From: Nymphaea colorata
Taxonomy: Eukaryota; Streptophyta; Magnoliopsida; Nymphaeales; Nymphaeaceae
Length of the DNA: 64,000 nucleotides
NCBI RefSeq assembly: GCF_008831285.2
Contig: NC_045148.1
Coordinates: 10,297,001-10,361,000, forward strand
Direction: 5' to 3'
Of this stretch, positions 35,801 through 45,250 are shown piece by piece. The notes under the pieces are model-generated. The model was not told the origin of the DNA. It searched no databases and saw only the letters and a program-made list of their open reading frames with translations. Position 1 is the stretch's first letter. The number at the start of each line of letters is the position of its first letter. The position numbers and the translations under genes are program-made.

Positions 35801-38800
35801 TCACAGTCTTCAACTTTGCAACAGGGGCAAAGGTCTCAAGATAGTCGATCCCATACTTCTGGCTGAACCCCTTTGCAACCAGACGAGCTTTATATCGATC
35901 TACAGTGCCATCAGGTTTGTACTTCACGTTGTAAACCCACTTAGAGCCAACTAAGTGTGTCCCTTTAGGGATATCAACAACTTCCCATGTTTTGTTCTTA
36001 GCTAACGCACCCATCTCCTCTGTCATAGCATGTAACCACTTGGGATCATCCTTAGCATCATCCACCGACCTGGGAATAACAACTTTGGATAAGGTTGTGA
36101 TAAAACATTTGTAATTTGTACTGAGCTTAGCATAAGAAACAAATCTCTGAATAGGGTGAGAAGTACATGACCTGGTGCCTTTGCGCAAAGCAATAGGGAG
36201 CTCTTCATTCGATGGACTTGGGTCATCCGGGGAGATCACAAGATTGGGATTGGTTCTATCCTCATCACCAACATCTTCCACAGTAGCTTTCTCCTTTCTG
36301 ACATAAACCTTGCCAAACAAGTGATCCCGGGCAACAGTGGGCTGAGCATCCACCGTGACCCCTTCCATATGACTGCCCTTCTCATTACTGACCGTGACCG
36401 TGTCAATCACACTGGGACTAACCTTGTAATCCAAAAACTCCATAAACTGAATCAGCTGATTAGAGGAATACTCTTCCCCTTTGTTCCCAAGACACTCCCC
36501 CTGAAGAGGATTCACCGGAAAATACGACTCATGTTCATGAAATGTGACATCCCTCGAAACATATACTTTGGAAGTAGTGGGATCCACACATTTATACCCC
36601 TTCTGAGTGGGAGAGTACCCCAAGAAAACTCCTTTAATAGACCGGGGATCAAGTTTTTTGAGAGTAGGGCTATGATTATGCACAAAACAACTGCACCCAA
36701 AGACACGAGGAGTAAGAGGCCACGGATTCTGAGTAGGCCACAGGCTAGAATAAGGAGACTGACCATCCAGCACTCTAGTAGGCATACGGTTAATGAGATG
36801 TGCACTAGTGAGAAGTGCATCACCCCAATACCGCTTCGGGACATGACGTTGGAACATAATGGCCCGGGTAACATTCAATAGATGACGATTTTTACGTTCA
36901 GCTATACCATTCTGAGGAGGGGTATAACTACAAGAGGTTTCATGAACAATACCCTTTCCTTTCAAGAAGTCATCAAGGGATTGGGAGACATATTCTCTTG
37001 CATTATCCGTACGGAAAGCTTGAACAGTAGTATGGAATTGAGTCTCAACAAAGGCAACAAAGTTTTTCACAACTGCTGGAACCTCACTACGTTCTCGCAA
37101 CAAGTACACGAACGTACATCTAGAGCAATCATCAATAAGCGTCAAAAAATAGTGACAACCACCACACGTGGGTACTCCAGAAGGACCCCAAACATCGGAA
37201 TGAACTAAGGCAAACGGATGAGTGGATTTATTCAAAGAAATAGGGTATGAAGCCCTGACATGTTTAGCCAATTGACACACTTCACAAGCGAAGGAGTCAA
37301 TGGAGACAGAAGCAAACAAATGAGGAAACAACTTCTTTATTAACTGGAAGGGGAGATGTCCAAGACGCTCGTGCCATCGCAGAACAGTAGATCTATCATT
37401 CACACCAGACAAGTGACCACTCGTGGCAGAAATCAACGCTGAAGCAACTTGTACCGGCAGCCTGTAGAGCCCATCAGTAACCGAACCAATCCCAATCTTC
37501 TTCCCCGTCACCAAGTCCTGCAGGGAACAATGATCAGCAGAGAAAATTAGATTACAGTTTAATTCTTTAGTAATACTGCTGACAGAGAGTAAGTTCACAG
37601 GAATATTTGGAACATGCAGGGCATTGTGGAGATGGTATTTGTTCAGCAGGGACAAGCTCCCTTTCCCAGCCACAGAGATAGAAGACCCATCTGCCATAGA
37701 CACGCGTTGCTTGCCAGAGGAAAGTTGATATTCTTGAAAGAGTTTAGAGTCCCCTGTCATGTGGTGAGTGGCTCCACTATCAACAATCCAATCACCAAGA
37801 GAAGGGTTACCTTGATCAGTCGAGGCAACGAGGGCTTGGGCTAGCTGAGCCCCTTCAGACGTGGAGGACTCCTCAGGGGTAGTAGATAGACGGCTAATGT
37901 ACGCCTGTAGCTCCTTGAGTTGAGCAGGAGACAACTTGGACTTTGCACCACTAGAAGAATTGCTCTGACTGGAATCAGACACAGTAGGGCTACGCTTGCC
38001 AGAGGGAGGACGACCTCTGACCAGTCTCTTCTCGGGATGAAGATCCCAACAGAAATCCACCGAATGCCCCAACTTGTGGCAATGAGTGCAATGTCGGGCA
38101 GGACGCTGCCCAGTCCCTGAGGCACGGCTGACAAAGGCAGAAGGGCCATGACCGGTGTCAAGATGCATCACCTGGCGACGTTGTTCTTCAGACTCAACAC
38201 GAGCATATACTTCCTCTATCCCCGGAATCTCATCACCATTAAGAATCTGGCTACGAATAGACTCAAATTCATCCCGCAGGCCTCCCAAAAACAGAAACGT
38301 ACGGTCCATCCATTCCTTTTCCCAGTAGAGGGAATGATCTGAACCGCACGTCCACTCATCAGTCACATGATAATCTAGCTCCTCCCATTTGGTCTTCAGG
38401 GCAGCATAGAAGGCAGCAACAGACAAATCACCCTGTGTCAGAGAGTAAATACTGCGTTTAATCTGATAGGTACGCAGATGTCTCTTCTTGCGACCATACA
38501 TCTTTGCAAGCACAGTCCACATATCAAAAGAGGTCGGCTTCCGCAGAATGAGGGGCTGGATATCGGATGACACGGAGCTGATAATCCACACCTTCACTTG
38601 GCTGTCCTCCAACGCCCACGTTGCCCATTGAGGATCAGATTTGATGGGCGCAGGTTTGTCGCCAGTGATGTAAGAGAGACGCCCACGGCTAGTAATCCCA
38701 ATCTCGAGAGCGGCAGACCAAGATAGGTAATTGTCCTTGGTCAGACGGATGGAGGTGACCTGGAGCGGCACGTTCTCAGTCTTGGAGGCGCTGTCCGTGT

Positions 38801-40143
38801 CAAGAACGGCATCTTTTTGAGTCCCCATCGCTTCTGCCATCACAAACAAGACACAGCAACAAGAGGCACAGCAGCGGGAATGAGGCAACGGCGACGGGAA
38901 GGAGGCAGCGGCAACGGAAAGCAGGCGACGGCGCAACACAGAGGCCACCCACGGTGGCAGAAACAAAGAACGGGCCGAACGGAGGACCGCGGAGGCGCAA
39001 CAGAGGACGGCGGAACAGAGGACGGCGGCGGCGGAACAAAAGGACGGCGGCGGCAGAGCAGGGCGACGTCACAAGTGCAGCAGCGGCGCCGGAACAGAGG
39101 ACGGCGGCGGCGGAACAAAGGACAGCGGCGGCAGAGCAGGGCGACGTCAAACGGGCAGCAGCGGCGCCGGAACTTCAACGGCGTCGGGCGACGAAAAAAC
39201 TTGACGATCCTCGGAAAAAACGCTTCTCCAACTCCGCTGGCTCTGATACCATGTAGAAACACGAACCACAGAGAGAGAGAGTGGAGAACAAACACACAAT
39301 CTACGTGGAAAACCTCAGAGAGAGGTGAAAAACCACGGGGAGGCTCTGACCTAGGGGCACACCGCAACCCTAGGAGAGAGAAAATAATATTTCACTTAAT
39401 TCAACACTAAACACAAGTGACAATATAAAGAGGGAGAGAGGAGAAGCTGCCTAGGGTACCGAGCCCACCTCGGTACCCGTGCCCCATAGAACCGGGTCCA
39501 GATATGGACCCGGTTCCCATAACAACATATTCTAACAGAAGATAAAGAATCACATAGCAGAAAGTTATTTGTCACCAGCATTACAAAATAGCCAAAATCC
39601 TATTATCTGACAATGAACGAACTAAAAGATCTTGATCAATATTAAGTGAACAAAAATTAAAGCATGTTTCAGATTATGTATAGCGACAATGCTTGCCATA
39701 TTTCTTTTGGATTTTGGTTACTCCGTAAACGACAAAGTAGCCACTGCATGTACCTAACAGCTAGTTGAGGGAGAGGCCAAACTAGCTACTGGAGTTCTCC
39801 CTCAATGAGCAGTTAAGCTGCAGAATTTATATGTGAAGAAAAGGGTGTGCTTTTCTGAGTCTTTTGAGTGCTCCAAGATGCTTTACTTATTATATGCAAT
39901 GTATATTATATGTACTTATTTGATATGAACTTTGTTCGAAATGATTCGAATGAAATAGTCTACAAGGTCCTATATAAAATGGATTTCAATTCATAACAGG
40001 ATATACAGTTATTTACACCAGAATTCATATTTAGTTTTTCTATTGCAGTACTTTATCTCCTTCTCATATTTAGATATATGCACGCTATTCATTTTTTTGT
40101 CTACATTTAATGGCTTCAGCAAAGAGTAACAAAAAACAACTTT

Positions 40144-40177
<34 letters not shown>

Positions 40178-43100
40178 ATCACTCACATCAAGTGTTTCAT
40201 ACCTACACTCATGTCACTTTCCGTGCAATATAGTTGACACTTGACACCCATGATCCCCTACTAATCTCAGTCCACCACAGACTGATAAACTGGAATCAAA
40301 AGTAAAAATGATTTTTTCTTTTCTCAAGGGTTAATTTTGCTAAACTTGGTTTGATGACAAGCCAACTTTTGCATTATATGGATAGCCTATGAAACTACAT
40401 TTGATTGAAACTGGGACTTGACAGCGAAGAAAGTCCTGTGGTGAATGATGAATGTGTACTGAATATCTTAATGATTGTGATCCTAACATATTACTAATTG
40501 CTAATTCCAAGTTCAAGCAATGTCAAAAATAAAAATACAATTAGCAATCAACATTAGATTTCCTGTGGGATGCAAAGCAAGATCATACAAATGGGAACAT
40601 TTTTGCAACAATTAAATATCACATACCAAGCCGAAAATTGAAATAGACCAGCACAGGATGTGAGAAACACCCACGACCTGGGCCTATATAAACCATAAAG
40701 CCTCTCTTCCTAATACTGAACAACTGATCAAGTCAAGAAACTAAACTAGCGTTTCACAAATGAATCTCTTTGGCACATCATTTGGCAGTATATAATATAT
40801 GTTGTTACTTGTTAATGTTTACATAAAAGTTTACAAGATCCAATAAAGGAGAGATTTACTAAAAGAGAAATTGAAAGCACAATGCAGCTGAGACAAGGAG
40901 ATATGCAGATACGTACTGGTTGAGGATAGGTAGCATAACCAATGAACCCTGCCATTCTTTAACCTGTTCCATATGAGGTCACGATGAAAGTGCAAAACCT
41001 TCAACAGAAAAAAAAAATGATAAATAAGAGAATCCATAAGCTACAATTCTAAAAGGAGGACATTACAAAATTTTATTAGCTCACAGGATCACCGAGGCTC
41101 ACAGAAGGAGGGATCGAGATCAGAAGGTGTGTTGCATCCTGCAAAGTGAACAAGCTCTCTTGATGATGAAAACCATATGATGTTGATATACGTGAAGAAC
41201 TACAAATGACAAAGGAGTTAAAGAAAATAAGCAAATGGTAACACAGAAGCCTCATAAACGAAATAACTTTTTTCCTGTTAATTAAAAATTTAAAATATAC
41301 ATTTATTCAGAAGTTCAGAATGCATAGACCATTCAGTTGAATGTCGTATTTGTGATTACTTAAACCAAGCAACCTCGTGATCGTTTTCTTGCCACTGGAA
41401 ATGCATCCCAACACTTGCACCATCGATCTTACATCAACTATCAGAATCACTCTCACATTAATCCACTTTCGCCTCCAAAACTATTATGACATTTTCATCA
41501 TCTACCTCAGTTCCACACATTAGGGCTGTAACATTCTCACCACCAGAATCTTCCGAACAACAAACCATCTTCTCAGGTTTTGTCATCATTTCATTCAAGC
41601 CCTCAGCCTGAGGAACAAACTCAACAAAAATAGCTAAATACCATGATCCAATGTTTTTGTTTAGAGCCAGTTAACCAACTCCAATTTACCATGACTTTGC
41701 AACCAACTCGGCTGACCCAGTCTTCTATTCGAAGAGGCTGGTCACTGGTGATCCAAATGAGAAAGGATTTTTCATTTTCCTAGATAATTTACTAATTGTA
41801 TTATTAACTACAAATAATAAATGTGAGTACTTGAATAACTTAAGGAAAACAAGGAAATAAATAACTTTTTACTGATTCCATTTTCACAGGAAGGACCTAT
41901 GTGACCATGTTTTTTAATGATGCCAAGGCATCAGATTATGCATTGAGGAAATCAACTACAAGATGTTAGTAAGGAGATGACTTTATCATACACTCAGCAA
42001 ATAGGCCAGAGGTCATGCTAAAAAATATCTGGTTTAAAATCGCCATGGATGTTCTTAACATCACATGGTGCTGACAGAGGATAAGTTCTTATTTAAGAGC
42101 AGTCCCCATGGAATTGTAGATGGTGGAAGCAGATGAAGTTGCACGTAATAAAGAGGAACTGGTACTTGAGGTCATTGAGATGGAAGAATCTCCAACAAAC
42201 TTCCAATGACCTGGAGGCTCTGACCAAGATCAGAAGGCTAAAAGGCCAACCAAACAATTCCTATTGTAAACAAGTTACACCAAATGAACTACTAAAAGGA
42301 ATCATCACAAAAAATTAGTGTTTATTTGTTGCAAACTTGGCATAAATAATCAATGTTTACATTCAAAGAAAGCCCAAAAACATAAATGTAATTTATTTTG
42401 GATTAAATAACATTCATAAGGGCCTTAAATAAGGAACAAAATGTGTATCAGGATCCATCAGCAAAAGCAAAAAATGCATTCACGTGATGTACACTTACTC
42501 ATAATCTTCTAAACTGTAAATGAAAATCTCGAATCCACTTCCCTCCAGCTTTTTCTTTTTTATCTCACTTAAACATGTCCCTGAAACTTTCCTGTATTTT
42601 GAAACTAAGAATCAATCTTCATTGCCAGGAAAAGTAAAATATGAACTATCAATTTATAATGCAGTAACCATATGATAGTACTTTATGGTTGTGCTAGTGT
42701 CTAGTGACTCGTTAACTAATTGAAGAGTCAAGAGTAAACCACAACCAAAACTAATGTGCTCAAAAACCTTTCTCCTCGGCTTTAGCGATTAGAAAAAATT
42801 CCCAGAAACAAAATATTAGATGACATGATTTTAGCAGGCAACCTAGTAGGCATTGTCTATGCTATGTAACGTTTCTTACAACAAAATATTATTTGGATCT
42901 CCTCTGCCCATTTAGTGCTGCCGGTCATATACACACATAGAGAGAGAGTGGGGGAATCTTCAAACCATCCCCTGCCAGGATTAGCGTTACAACAACCATC
43001 ATTTTAACCATTTTGTTTCTTTCTTTCTACAACTCATCTTATGGATGTGATCTTTACATTCAAAATATTGTTGAGTCTATAAAAACATGATATTCATGTG

Positions 43101-43979
43101 CAGGTATAATTATATAAGATTCTAACATCGACTCTCTGAAACTTTTTTGGCTTCTAAAACTCATCTTACACGTCTAAAGGATATGAGTTTTATGCATATG
43201 TCTTTAAACATACGGATACAACTGAGATTCTGAATAATGTTTTTTGAAAAAGAAAAACCTAAACGTATAGGGTGTGATTTTGTACATTTCACATCATATA
43301 TAGTCATTGAATTCCATCATCTACTCCATTAGTTTCACTAAAAAAAATTAACATCTTTATAGTTCGGGTTCATAGCTATCATCCAACGAGGATGCCCATG
43401 AAAACAGAGTCCAATCACAAAAATAAAGAAACAGAAATAGAAGCAACGGGAACAAAATCTGTGATTTCATCAATAAATAGTTAATTAACTTAATCCTAAT
43501 CTCGCGGAAGACAAAGAACCGCGCAATAAGGGTCATCAAATGCTACAATCATAATCGCTGTAGGATCTCCATTCAGCGGAAAAAAATAATAGCTAAATCT
43601 GTTTCAGTCTTTCTCCCCAAGAACCCTAAATACAGCAAAGGTTCACGCATACTCTTGACATTAATTTAAAGGAATAAGTGCAACGAACTAAAACCTAGTT
43701 GCAAACCATAACGTGTCCTGGAATACACAGGTCGAGACATCGAGAGAAATGAAAAGCCCACCATCCTTCCTCCTTCAATTGGTGACCCAAGAATTGGCCA
43801 ACGAACCCCATCCCCAGCATGAACGCGTGATTCCCGCTCTCCTGCACTTCCAACCGGAGCCCGCATCGTACGGTCGCCGGACGCAGCCAGGAGCGAGACT
43901 GAAAGTCATTAGACTCCCGGAGAGGAAGAACTCGACCGGCTCCGGTCTTGGGCACGGAGAAGACGACGAGGCTTGACAT
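32827..43979 (-). CDS. Atypical SDR / NAD(P)-binding Rossmann epimerase-like protein, plastid; intron hosts a copia element
   Basis: Exons recognised: 43979-43762, 42591-42499, 41138-41085, 40998-40917, 33978-33939, 33846-33712, 33349-33212, 33097-32827 (stop). Phases join except between the second and third listed, where a small exon of 3n+1 bases must exist and was not found. About 345 residues plus that exon. Exon 1 encodes a basic, Ser-rich leader (MSSLVVFSVPKTGAGRV), transit-peptide-like, then the dinucleotide fold start FMLGMGFVGQFLG. Later landmarks are WKVSGTCLSE, CYLSSTSVYGDHGGYWVDE, VYVLRLGGIYGPGRS, RIHVADVCQAIRAS and NIIDDDPAPRSEVF, typical of the At1g19690/YeeZ-like atypical SDRs. 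A canonical YxxxK pair is not evident. Substrate unknown. The 6.9-kb intron 40916-33979 contains the retrotransposon. Confidence 0.85.
34250..34535 (-). repeat. 3' LTR of the copia element
   Basis: Matches 39252-39537 with an offset of 5002 bases and no difference seen. Two strong inverted repeats lie near its start (minus sense): arms GAACCGGGTCC with a 6-base loop (34487-34514) and arms GGGTACCGAG with a 5-base loop (34452-34476). A TATA-like CTTTATATTG lies at about 34418-34432. Confidence 0.95.
34530..38840 (-). CDS. Copia gag-pol polyprotein
   Basis: One open frame of 1478 codons from 38966; the more likely start is the Met at 38840 (MAEAMGTQKD), giving 1436 residues, because the upstream codons translate GC-rich leader. 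Domains, numbered on the long frame: gag about 60-280; zinc knuckle CTHCHKLGHSVDFC near 290; aspartic protease DSGATHHMTGD near 395; integrase with RWHERLGH and the D,D,E core (HSDVWG, FRTDNARE, NGIAERKNR) about 530-770; reverse transcriptase with YVDDM near 1155; RNase H with YSDADWAG and CDNKSAINLA about 1320-1430. No stop or frameshift is seen, so the element may be autonomous. The stop codon is formed by the first bases of the 3' LTR. Confidence 0.95.
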   Translation of the reverse strand: MAEAMGTQKDAVLDTDSASKTENVPLQVTSIRLTKDNYLSWSAALEIGITSRGRLSYITGDKPAPIKSDPQWATWALEDSQVKVWIISSVSSDIQPLILRKPTSFDMWTVLAKMYGRKKRHLRTYQIKRSIYSLTQGDLSVAAFYAALKTKWEELDYHVTDEWTCGSDHSLYWEKEWMDRTFLFLGGLRDEFESIRSQILNGDEIPGIEEVYARVESEEQRRQVMHLDTGHGPSAFVSRASGTGQRPARHCTHCHKLGHSVDFCWDLHPEKRLVRGRPPSGKRSPTVSDSSQSNSSSGAKSKLSPAQLKELQAYISRLSTTPEESSTSEGAQLAQALVASTDQGNPSLGDWIVDSGATHHMTGDSKLFQEYQLSSGKQRVSMADGSSISVAGKGSLSLLNKYHLHNALHVPNIPVNLLSVSSITKELNCNLIFSADHCSLQDLVTGKKIGIGSVTDGLYRLPVQVASALISATSGHLSGVNDRSTVLRWHERLGHLPFQLIKKLFPHLFASVSIDSFACEVCQLAKHVRASYPISLNKSTHPFALVHSDVWGPSGVPTCGGCHYFLTLIDDCSRCTFVYLLRERSEVPAVVKNFVAFVETQFHTTVQAFRTDNAREYVSQSLDDFLKGKGIVHETSCSYTPPQNGIAERKNRHLLNVTRAIMFQRHVPKRYWGDALLTSAHLINRMPTRVLDGQSPYSSLWPTQNPWPLTPRVFGCSCFVHNHSPTLKKLDPRSIKGVFLGYSPTQKGYKCVDPTTSKVYVSRDVTFHEHESYFPVNPLQGECLGNKGEEYSSNQLIQFMEFLDYKVSPSVIDTVTVSNEKGSHMEGVTVDAQPTVARDHLFGKVYVRKEKATVEDVGDEDRTNPNLVISPDDPSPSNEELPIALRKGTRSCTSHPIQRFVSYAKLSTNYKCFITTLSKVVIPRSVDDAKDDPKWLHAMTEEMGALAKNKTWEVVDIPKGTHLVGSKWVYNVKYKPDGTVDRYKARLVAKGFSQKYGIDYLETFAPVAKLKTVRVILALAVHKKWRMDQLDVKNAFLNGHLEEEVYMSMPPGYVQEGKCCHLKKALYGLKQSPRAWFERLRIVMKSTGYKQGNGDHTLFIKQRDGLVSLLLIYVDDMIVTGSDEEENRKMKERLAKEFDLKDLGKLRYFLGIEIARSETGLVMNQRKYTLDLLKETGKLGCRPYLTPMESGTKMSIKTGTTLDEEGKGRYQRLVGKLIYLTLTRPDITYAVNVLSQFMHAPTDCHWKSAERVLGYLKNDPGKGLLYTRQDKLTIEGYSDADWAGCTDTRRSTTGYCIFLGGNLVVWRSKRQEVCSRSSAEAEYRAVAMGVTEMLWLKILLTDIGVELGDKMKMYCDNKSAINLANNPVLHDRTKHVEIDRHFIRERIDSKELILPYMKSEDQVADVLTKGLCTSSFEKNVSKLGMFDMYAKLEGEC
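34536..34546 (-). other. Polypurine tract of the copia element
   Basis: TTGAGGGGGAG abuts the 3' LTR and would prime plus-strand synthesis. It also encodes the last residues of the polyprotein. Confidence 0.85.
39020..39177. repeat. 79-bp GC-rich imperfect tandem repeat in the copia leader
   Basis: Two units, starting at 39020 and 39099 with GGACGGCGGCGGCGGAACAA and ending with GCAGCAGCGGCGCCGGAAC. They lie between the primer site and the gag start and explain the open frames found there on both strands. Confidence 0.8.
39240..39251 (-). other. Primer binding site (initiator tRNA-Met)
   Basis: TGGTATCAGAGC starts at the first base after the 5' LTR, as in most plant copia elements. Confidence 0.92.
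39252..39537 (-). repeat. 5' LTR of the copia element
   Basis: Promoter-side LTR for the minus-strand element, followed directly by the tRNA-Met primer site. It carries the same two stem-loops as the other LTR, at 39489-39516 and 39454-39478. Confidence 0.95.
40146..40175. repeat. (TA)n microsatellite
   Basis: About 30 bases of uninterrupted TA in the SDR intron, beside the copia insertion. Confidence 0.85.
41440..41760 (-). other. Coding-like fragment in an SDR intron, unidentified
   Basis: The minus strand reads WITSDQPLRIEDWVSRVGCK then VM, followed by a GTAAAT donor. After a TTCCTCAG acceptor it reads AEGLNEMMTKPEKMVCCSED and on to a stop about 35 codons later. The composition is protein-like and the junction keeps frame. 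It does not match the SDR family and I do not recognise it. It may be the 3' remnant of a captured gene or a chance frame. Confidence 0.3.
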
Positions 43980-45250
43980 TCGGGGGAACTAAATCAAGAC
44001 ATTTTCTCTTCACCGCGCAACGAGGTAGAGGGAGACATCGAGCGAGTGCTGGCGACAGGCACCTTCCTCCTCCTTCCTGCGCGCGAGGGCGCGCCCTTAT
44101 CGGGTAAGGTCACGGGTATGGATACGAAGACCAATATAATATTTGAGTACGAATTCGAATACGAGAATCAAAAAGCAGTACAAACAGACATGCATTTTAT
44201 ATATATATATATATATATATATTTTAAAATACATTATATATATTTTTAATATAAAATAATATATATATGTAATTTATTATAATAAAATATTATATTTATA
44301 TATATAAATTAATAAAATAAATATTAAAAAATATCAAGCCCAGAGCGGGGCCAGATACGTACCCATCGACGGCCTGACCTGGTGTCCAACCCTGAATCGA
44401 AAACAAATTAAATAAAAGTAAGCCCCTTAATCCGTTTAGATTAAAAAATACCCAAATGTAAATATCAGTACCACGACACGGATACGATAACTCTTAATGA
44501 AATTGAAGTATATGTGACTTAGCAGGCAATAATAAAGTGCTACACCATGATCCGATCCAAAATTATATAACAATCCAAAAGAAAATGTAGTTATAGTTTT
44601 GAAGACTTTGAGACATTTGGTAATATAAACACTAATACTTTATTCAAATATATATTTATGAAACACTGTAATACAATGCTTAATGAATATGGTGCAATCT
44701 TTAAGATAGAATTGGGTTCCCTTCTCAATTCATTTACATTTCCCGAAAATTGGGTTCCCTTCTCATTTCCGTTAATAATTTCAATTGAATTTGAAACTTA
44801 TCACAAACACAAGTGAGTTATTGTCATCAAAGACTCAAAGATCTAATCATTTCCCAAAAAAATTGGGTTCCTGGTTTTGATTTCTTATATCAATTGTTAG
44901 TCATTGTAAATCAATTTCAAATATAAGTGAATTATCGTCATTTTCCAAATCTTAAGTCTTCATCTTCCGTCTAACCAGGTCACTCCCACTTCAGATACTA
45001 CGGTTATTACTAATGGCCGTTTATCATTAAAACGAAGGGCGACGATCATGCATCTTTTTAAGAATGTCATTGGGCGGCTAGATAGTTCCTCAGCCGGGTT
45101 GGGCAAGCGCCCCCTCTCTCTCTAAACATGGAGGCGGCGACGGCGGCAGTCTCAGAGTGAGAAGGAGAACGGGGTGGGAGGAAGAGACAGAAGGGAGGAG
45201 AAGGGTAGGACGTGGACGGAGGGCAGGGCGGGGCAGCGACGATTGCGAAG
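43980..45250. promoter_or_regulatory. Head-to-head promoter region of the SDR and XPD genes
   Basis: 1.27 kb between two divergent start codons. It contains a TA tract (about 44198-44223) inside a 150-bp, nearly pure A/T block, an imperfect repeated block (ATTGGGTTCC at about 44707, 44750 and 44860) and, near the XPD end, a CT-rich leader. No TATA box could be assigned with confidence. Confidence 0.5.
45128..45160 (+). other. Upstream open reading frame before XPD
   Basis: ATG at 45128 opens a 10-codon frame (MEAATAAVSE) that stops 90 bases before the XPD start. Whether it lies in the transcript depends on the unmapped start site. Confidence 0.4.

Larger units (their letters stand above)
34250..39537 (-). 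mobile_element. Full-length Ty1/copia LTR retrotransposon
   Basis: 5288 bp, flanked by the 5-bp target duplication GAAGA (34245-34249 and 39538-39542). The two 286-bp LTRs read the same throughout by eye, both bounded TG...CA. Directly inside the 5' LTR is TGGTATCAGAGC (39251-39240, minus), complementary to initiator tRNA-Met. A purine tract TTGAGGGGGAG (34546-34536, minus) precedes the 3' LTR. The single open polyprotein has the copia order protease, integrase, reverse transcriptase, RNase H. It lies in an intron of the SDR gene in the same orientation. Matching LTRs and an unbroken frame indicate a recent insertion. Confidence 0.97.

Noticed and set aside
38817-39410. 197-codon plus-strand open frame, Arg/Gly-rich
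   Set aside because: It is the reverse strand of the copia leader and LTR, open only because of GC-rich tandem repeats.
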